Of a stretch of 6,230 nt of DNA, positions 4,802-6,230 are shown piece by piece (the first letter of the stretch is position 1; each line of letters opens with the position of its first letter). The notes beneath the pieces are model-generated. The model saw only the letters and a program-made list of their open reading frames with translations. It searched no databases and had not been told where the DNA came from. The stretch is taken from positions 1 to 6,230 of the forward strand of contig JBKBYG010000053.1 in assembly GCA_046313435.1 (NCBI GenBank). Direction: 5' to 3'. The position numbers and the translations under genes were made by a program. The DNA comes from JBKBYG01 sp046313435. GTDB lineage: Bacteria > Pseudomonadota > Alphaproteobacteria > Rickettsiales > Arcanibacteraceae.

Positions 4802-6229
4802 ATGATAATACCAATAATACTTGCAGGGGGTTATGGTAAGCGCTTGTGGCCTTTATCTACAAAAACCATGCCAAAACAATTTATTAAACTTAATGGAAAT
4901 AAATCGTTATTCCAGCATGCGGTAGAGAATGCTTTAGTAGTAAGTAATCAATATATAGTAATAATATGTAATAATGAGCACTATAATTTGGTAAAATCGC
5001 AATTAAAAAATTACGACTTAAAAAAAATTCAAATATTGGTTGAACCTATTTCATGTAATAGCTTTACAGCTATTACAATTAGTGCATTAAAAGTATTTAA
5101 AGAGTTCAAAGATGCTTTTGTAATTATACTACCTGCTGATCATTATATAGAAAATATTGAAATTCTTAAAAACGAAATTGAAATACTATATTATATAAGA
5201 TCTCAGAAAATAACTATTTTCGGTATTCCGCCAAAATATGCTGAAGTTGGTTATGGTTACATTAAAAAAGGCAATAAAAGTTTTTATAAAGCAAATTTAT
5301 ACCAGGTTGCGGAATTTGTTGAAAAACCCACATTACAAATTGCAGAAAAATATATAAATGATAAAAATTATTTATGGAATAGCGGGATCATATTTTGTTC
5401 ATGTAAAGTACTTATTAATGAAATCCAAGTTCATGCAAATATATTTGTAAAATATGCAAACCATGCTTTAAAAGAATCAAAATCATTGCAGCCTAATATT
5501 GTAACCTTTAATGAAGATGAATATAAAGATATTCCAAATATTTCTATTGATTATGCGTTGCTTGAAAAAACTAAAAATATTCAGGTAGTAGAATTACATT
5601 TGAAGTGGAATGATCTAGGTTCTTGGAAAAATATATCCAAAATACATAATCATGAGGATAATAATTATTTATTCGGAGATGTTACTATGGATAATTGTAA
5701 AAATACATATTTATATGCTCAATCCCGTAGAATCATAGCATTAGGTATTGAAAATTGCATATTTGTAGAGACTGATGAAGCTATATTGATTGCTTCTAAA
5801 AATAAAATTTGTGAAATATCAAATTTGAAAAACACTTTTGATACTAAAGTAAAACCATATGTCCAAATTTCTAATGAACATGAAAGACCATGGGGGAAAT
5901 ACAAAGTACTAAATGAAGAAAAATATTTTAAAACAAAAATTTTAACAATAAAACCGGGTCATAAGACTTCTATGCAATTGCATTATAAAAGGGAAGAATA
6001 TTGGACGATAGTTAGTGGTTTAGCGAGATTATCAATAAATGATTCTATAAGTGAGGTTGGTGCCGGTAGTCAAGTGCATATTCCAAAAAATGTTAAACAT
6101 AGAATAGAAAATATCGGAACTATACCTCTAAAAATTATTGAAGTACAAATAGGAAATTATCTTGCCGAAGATGATATAATAAGATTTGATGATGATTATG
6201 GCAGAGTTGATATATCTCTACAATCCTAG
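4802..6229 (+). CDS. manC: Bifunctional mannose-1-phosphate guanylyltransferase / mannose-6-phosphate isomerase
   Basis: This 475-residue enzyme matches the length and layout of the type II PMI-GMP family (ManC, AlgA, XanB). The N-terminal domain joins mannose-1-phosphate and GTP to give GDP-mannose. The C-terminal cupin interconverts fructose-6-phosphate and mannose-6-phosphate. Seen in order: the pyrophosphorylase signature 'LAGGYGKRLWPLS' (7-19) with 'PKQF' (24-27), 'PADHYI' (111-116), 'GYGYI' (150-154), 'FVEKP' (172-176), 'LWNSGI' (191-196), 'SIDYALLEK' (248-256) and 'WNDLGSW' (269-275). The isomerase part has 'RPWGKY' (362-367), 'QLHYKREEYW' (392-401), 'HIPKNVKHRIEN' (426-437) and 'YLAEDDIIRFDDDYGR' (453-468). 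Odd points are 'EPISCNSFTA' (81-90), where relatives have a form like EPxxRNTAPA, and Lys396 where the cupin usually has its second His. The stop codon lies one base from the window end. A phosphomannomutase (ManB) is needed between the two steps and is not seen here. No Shine-Dalgarno precedes the ATG. Confidence 0.95.
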   Translation: MIIPIILAGGYGKRLWPLSTKTMPKQFIKLNGNKSLFQHAVENALVVSNQYIVIICNNEHYNLVKSQLKNYDLKKIQILVEPISCNSFTAITISALKVFKEFKDAFVIILPADHYIENIEILKNEIEILYYIRSQKITIFGIPPKYAEVGYGYIKKGNKSFYKANLYQVAEFVEKPTLQIAEKYINDKNYLWNSGIIFCSCKVLINEIQVHANIFVKYANHALKESKSLQPNIVTFNEDEYKDIPNISIDYALLEKTKNIQVVELHLKWNDLGSWKNISKIHNHEDNNYLFGDVTMDNCKNTYLYAQSRRIIALGIENCIFVETDEAILIASKNKICEISNLKNTFDTKVKPYVQISNEHERPWGKYKVLNEEKYFKTKILTIKPGHKTSMQLHYKREEYWTIVSGLARLSINDSISEVGAGSQVHIPKNVKHRIENIGTIPLKIIEVQIGNYLAEDDIIRFDDDYGRVDISLQS

Positions 6230-6230
6230 T

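Noticed and set aside
5719..5904. A 61-codon open frame on the - strand within manC
   Set aside because: It is antisense to the linker and start of the isomerase domain of manC, and its sequence has no independent support.

Overview
The window is very AT-rich by eye and reads like the chromosome of an alphaproteobacterium with a reduced genome, most likely a member of Rickettsiales. Three things suggest this: the alphaproteobacterial division regulator MipZ is present, MreB is of the alphaproteobacterial type, and there is a membrane-anchored J-domain protein with a Pam18/Tim14-like C-terminus. The order-level assignment is inference, because no rRNA or other marker is present. There are seven genes and no gap over 300 bases. 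No RNA gene, insertion sequence, CRISPR array or phage element was seen.

Left block, + strand (1-1493): the 3' end of mipZ, cut by the window edge, is followed after 19 bp by a small membrane J-domain protein. After a 98 bp gap comes a two-BON-domain lipoprotein, probably in the outer membrane. This gene runs tail to tail into mreC with only 10 bp between the stop codons.

Middle block, - strand (1504-4613): an orphan gene of about 359 residues (4613-3534) lies upstream of mreB (3401-2361) and mreC (2346-1504), which form a two-gene operon for cell shape. The 132 bp between the orphan and mreB holds a perfect 12-bp stem-loop, a second inverted repeat over the orphan's stop codon, and a candidate mreB promoter. 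mreD, pbp2 and rodA do not follow mreC here.

Right block, + strand (4802-6229): a complete manC/algA-type bifunctional mannose-1-phosphate guanylyltransferase / mannose-6-phosphate isomerase. It is divergent from the orphan gene across 188 bp that holds a good candidate promoter and a small GC-rich dyad.

Most of the window concerns the cell envelope and division: MipZ places the division site, MreB/MreC direct lateral wall growth, the BON lipoprotein probably supports outer-membrane integrity, and ManC supplies GDP-mannose for surface glycans. The only gene with no recognisable family is the orphan at 3534-4613. I see no clear new multi-gene system. The best candidates for novelty are that orphan and the altered motif residues in ManC and MreB.
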